Assembly (NCBI GenBank): GCA_043818215.1
Contig: JBDRGC010000185.1
Coordinates: 1 to 6,301 of the forward strand
DNA length: 6,301 nt
From: JBDRGC01 sp043818215
Lineage (GTDB): Bacteria; Chloroflexota; Anaerolineae; Anaerolineales; UBA11858
Direction: 5' to 3'
Made by a program: the position numbers and the translations under genes. Within the stretch, counting starts at the first letter, position 1, and every line of letters starts with the position of its first letter. The notes below the pieces were generated by a model. That model was not told the origin of the DNA. It saw only the letters and a list, made by a program, of their open reading frames with translations, and ran no database searches. Below, piece after piece: positions 5,591-6,301 of this stretch.

Positions 5591-6208
5591 TTATTTTGTA
5601 GTTACTACCCGCCGGACGCTTTTTAATGAGCCTAGAATTGCAGCGTTCAGGTTGCATTTGGCGGGGTCGTCATCTAAAAAGCCCGTTATGGTTAAGCCAA
5701 GATGGGGACGTTGAAGGATCTGGGCTTGAAGGTTTTCGCCTACAGGGCCGGCTCCAGCGATCAATACCTGACGCAGGGGTTGGAAATTTCCATTGCCCAA
5801 ATGAAAAATGAGGCGAGCAAGCAGCCGCCAGGTGACAAGCATCAGATAGGCCAGGAATACAAATACTACAAAAAGCAGTCGAGAGACATCCCGGTAGGAG
5901 AGATAGAGTATGCCTGCAAGTGAAACCCCTGCCAGGATAGAGCCTATGGTGATGCTGGTCAATTCGTTAACCACATAGATGTTACGCCGGCCATCGTACA
6001 CAGAGAGCAGCAATAATATGGCTACCCAGGTTATGATGAGAAGTAGATAAAGCTGTGGGGGAACTGTTGGCTTGTAGATATCTCTGGCAAAGGGTAGAAC
6101 ACTTAGCCACGGCCGAAGAAGGTTTGCAGAAGCCAGTGCTAAAGAGATTAACAAAGTATCCAGTATTATGGAGAGGATGGCGAAGTTGATCGAGAAACGT
6201 CTAAACAT
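5591..6208 (-). CDS. N-terminal membrane and nucleotide-binding-like part of the sugar-phosphate transferase (truncated by TAA)
   Basis: This 205-residue open frame has four predicted membrane helices (about 11-31, 53-71, 86-106 and 110-128), the typical N-terminus of WcaJ/WbaP-like enzymes. After them comes a Rossmann-like segment (RQVLIAGAGPVGENLQ, Gly152-x-Gly154-x-x-Gly157, then ITGFLDDDP at 174-182), known in this family as CoA_binding_3. It stops at VVTTK, halfway through that domain, so as a free protein it would lack any catalytic site. The ATG at 6208 is preceded by TAGGGG about 3-8 bases upstream, a usable if close ribosome binding site. The gene would be the first of the leftward EPS block in this window. 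A related catalytic part without this region can still be active in other bacteria, so loss of this half alone need not abolish function. Confidence 0.8.
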   Translation of the reverse strand: MFRRFSINFAILSIILDTLLISLALASANLLRPWLSVLPFARDIYKPTVPPQLYLLLIITWVAILLLLSVYDGRRNIYVVNELTSITIGSILAGVSLAGILYLSYRDVSRLLFVVFVFLAYLMLVTWRLLARLIFHLGNGNFQPLRQVLIAGAGPVGENLQAQILQRPHLGLTITGFLDDDPAKCNLNAAILGSLKSVRRVVTTK

Positions 6209-6301
6209 AGCCCCTACTAATTTCTGAGAGTGTGGGTTGGATTTTAGGTAGCGGTAGCATTTTCTTTCTTTCCACTATAGGATTTTGGTACGGCGAGTAT
6301 T
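6209..6301 (-). other. Upstream region of the EPS block, at the right edge
   Basis: These 93 bases contain no visible gene. On the minus strand, a GGGG-containing ribosome binding site (near 6211-6216) precedes ATG 6208. A TATAGT hexamer (6274-6279) could be a -10 box, but the matching -35 region reaches the window edge and shows no clear match. It may equally be an intergenic gap within a longer operon. Confidence 0.3.

Larger units (their letters stand above)
4799..6208 (-). pseudogene. Polyprenyl-phosphate hexose-1-phosphate transferase gene interrupted by one in-frame TAA
   Basis: The two open frames 5591-6208 and 4799-5569 lie in the same frame. They are joined by a single TAA (5591-5593) and seven sense codons encoding IDDVVIA. 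Read through, they give 1410 bases, 469 codons plus the final stop, with one internal stop at codon 206. That is the usual length of WcaJ/WbaP/CpsE-like enzymes (about 460-480 residues) with nothing missing. The junction VVTT-K-stop-IDDVVIALP falls inside the central Rossmann-like domain at a normal-looking strand. A CAA-to-TAA (Gln), GAA-to-TAA or AAA-to-TAA change would each explain it. Whether it is a true nonsense mutation, a sequence or assembly error, a readthrough site or a functional split cannot be told from one sequence. The enzyme would start repeat-unit synthesis by moving a hexose-1-phosphate from a nucleotide sugar to undecaprenyl phosphate at the membrane. Confidence 0.8.

Noticed and set aside
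5591..5593. Reassigned TAA codon (alternative genetic code)
   Set aside because: TAA ends the surface protein, wzz and the transferase itself at natural family ends. TAG and TGA also serve as normal stops in the window.
5540..5620. Frameshift as the cause of the split transferase
   Set aside because: Both halves are in the same frame, with exactly one TAA and seven sense codons between them; the total is a multiple of three. One substituted codon explains it, and no indel is needed.

Overview
The window looks like a bacterial chromosome segment, most likely from the phylum Chloroflexota (Anaerolineae-like). This is inferred from protein style, not from a marker gene. The evidence is a secreted DUF11-like protein ending in a short YLPIV tail, a Thr/Pro-rich lipoprotein with a repeated LGCP...YExH domain, and a DUF2142-type membrane protein with PPWQHYDEP and NND motifs. 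No rRNA, tRNA, CRISPR array or transposase gene is visible.

Left part (1-1522): the C-terminal end of a secreted beta-sandwich protein runs rightward and converges with a leftward gene for a 271-residue lipoprotein carrying two copies of a small domain. A strong symmetrical hairpin at 633-666 lies between them and can terminate both transcripts. A gene-free stretch (1523-1853) follows, containing a G-rich tract (on the minus strand) able to form a quadruplex.

Right part (1854-6208): a leftward, lower-GC exopolysaccharide block. In transcription order it holds a polyprenyl-phosphate hexose-1-phosphate transferase (the priming enzyme of EPS/capsule synthesis), a Wzz-type chain-length protein without a kinase domain, and a DUF2142 multi-spanning membrane protein resembling GT-C glycosyltransferases. 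The inferred roles are start of the repeat unit on undecaprenyl phosphate, control of polymer length, and possibly addition of a sugar or another membrane step. The flippase, polymerase, tyrosine kinase and cytoplasmic glycosyltransferases would have to lie outside the window.

Two things stand out. First, the priming transferase gene is interrupted by one in-frame TAA (5591-5593). The frame is intact on both sides and the total length is normal, so this is a nonsense mutation, a sequence error, or a recoded/split gene, and not a frameshift. Second, a 72-bp element with perfect 19-bp terminal inverted repeats and a 4-bp CGTT duplication sits exactly at the stop codon of that gene. It has the form of a MITE (a small non-autonomous transposable element). 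A second, imperfect C/G-rich inverted repeat lies between it and wzz. I see no convincing new multi-gene system; the most testable points are the in-frame stop, the MITE, the duplicated lipoprotein domain and the YLPIV tail.
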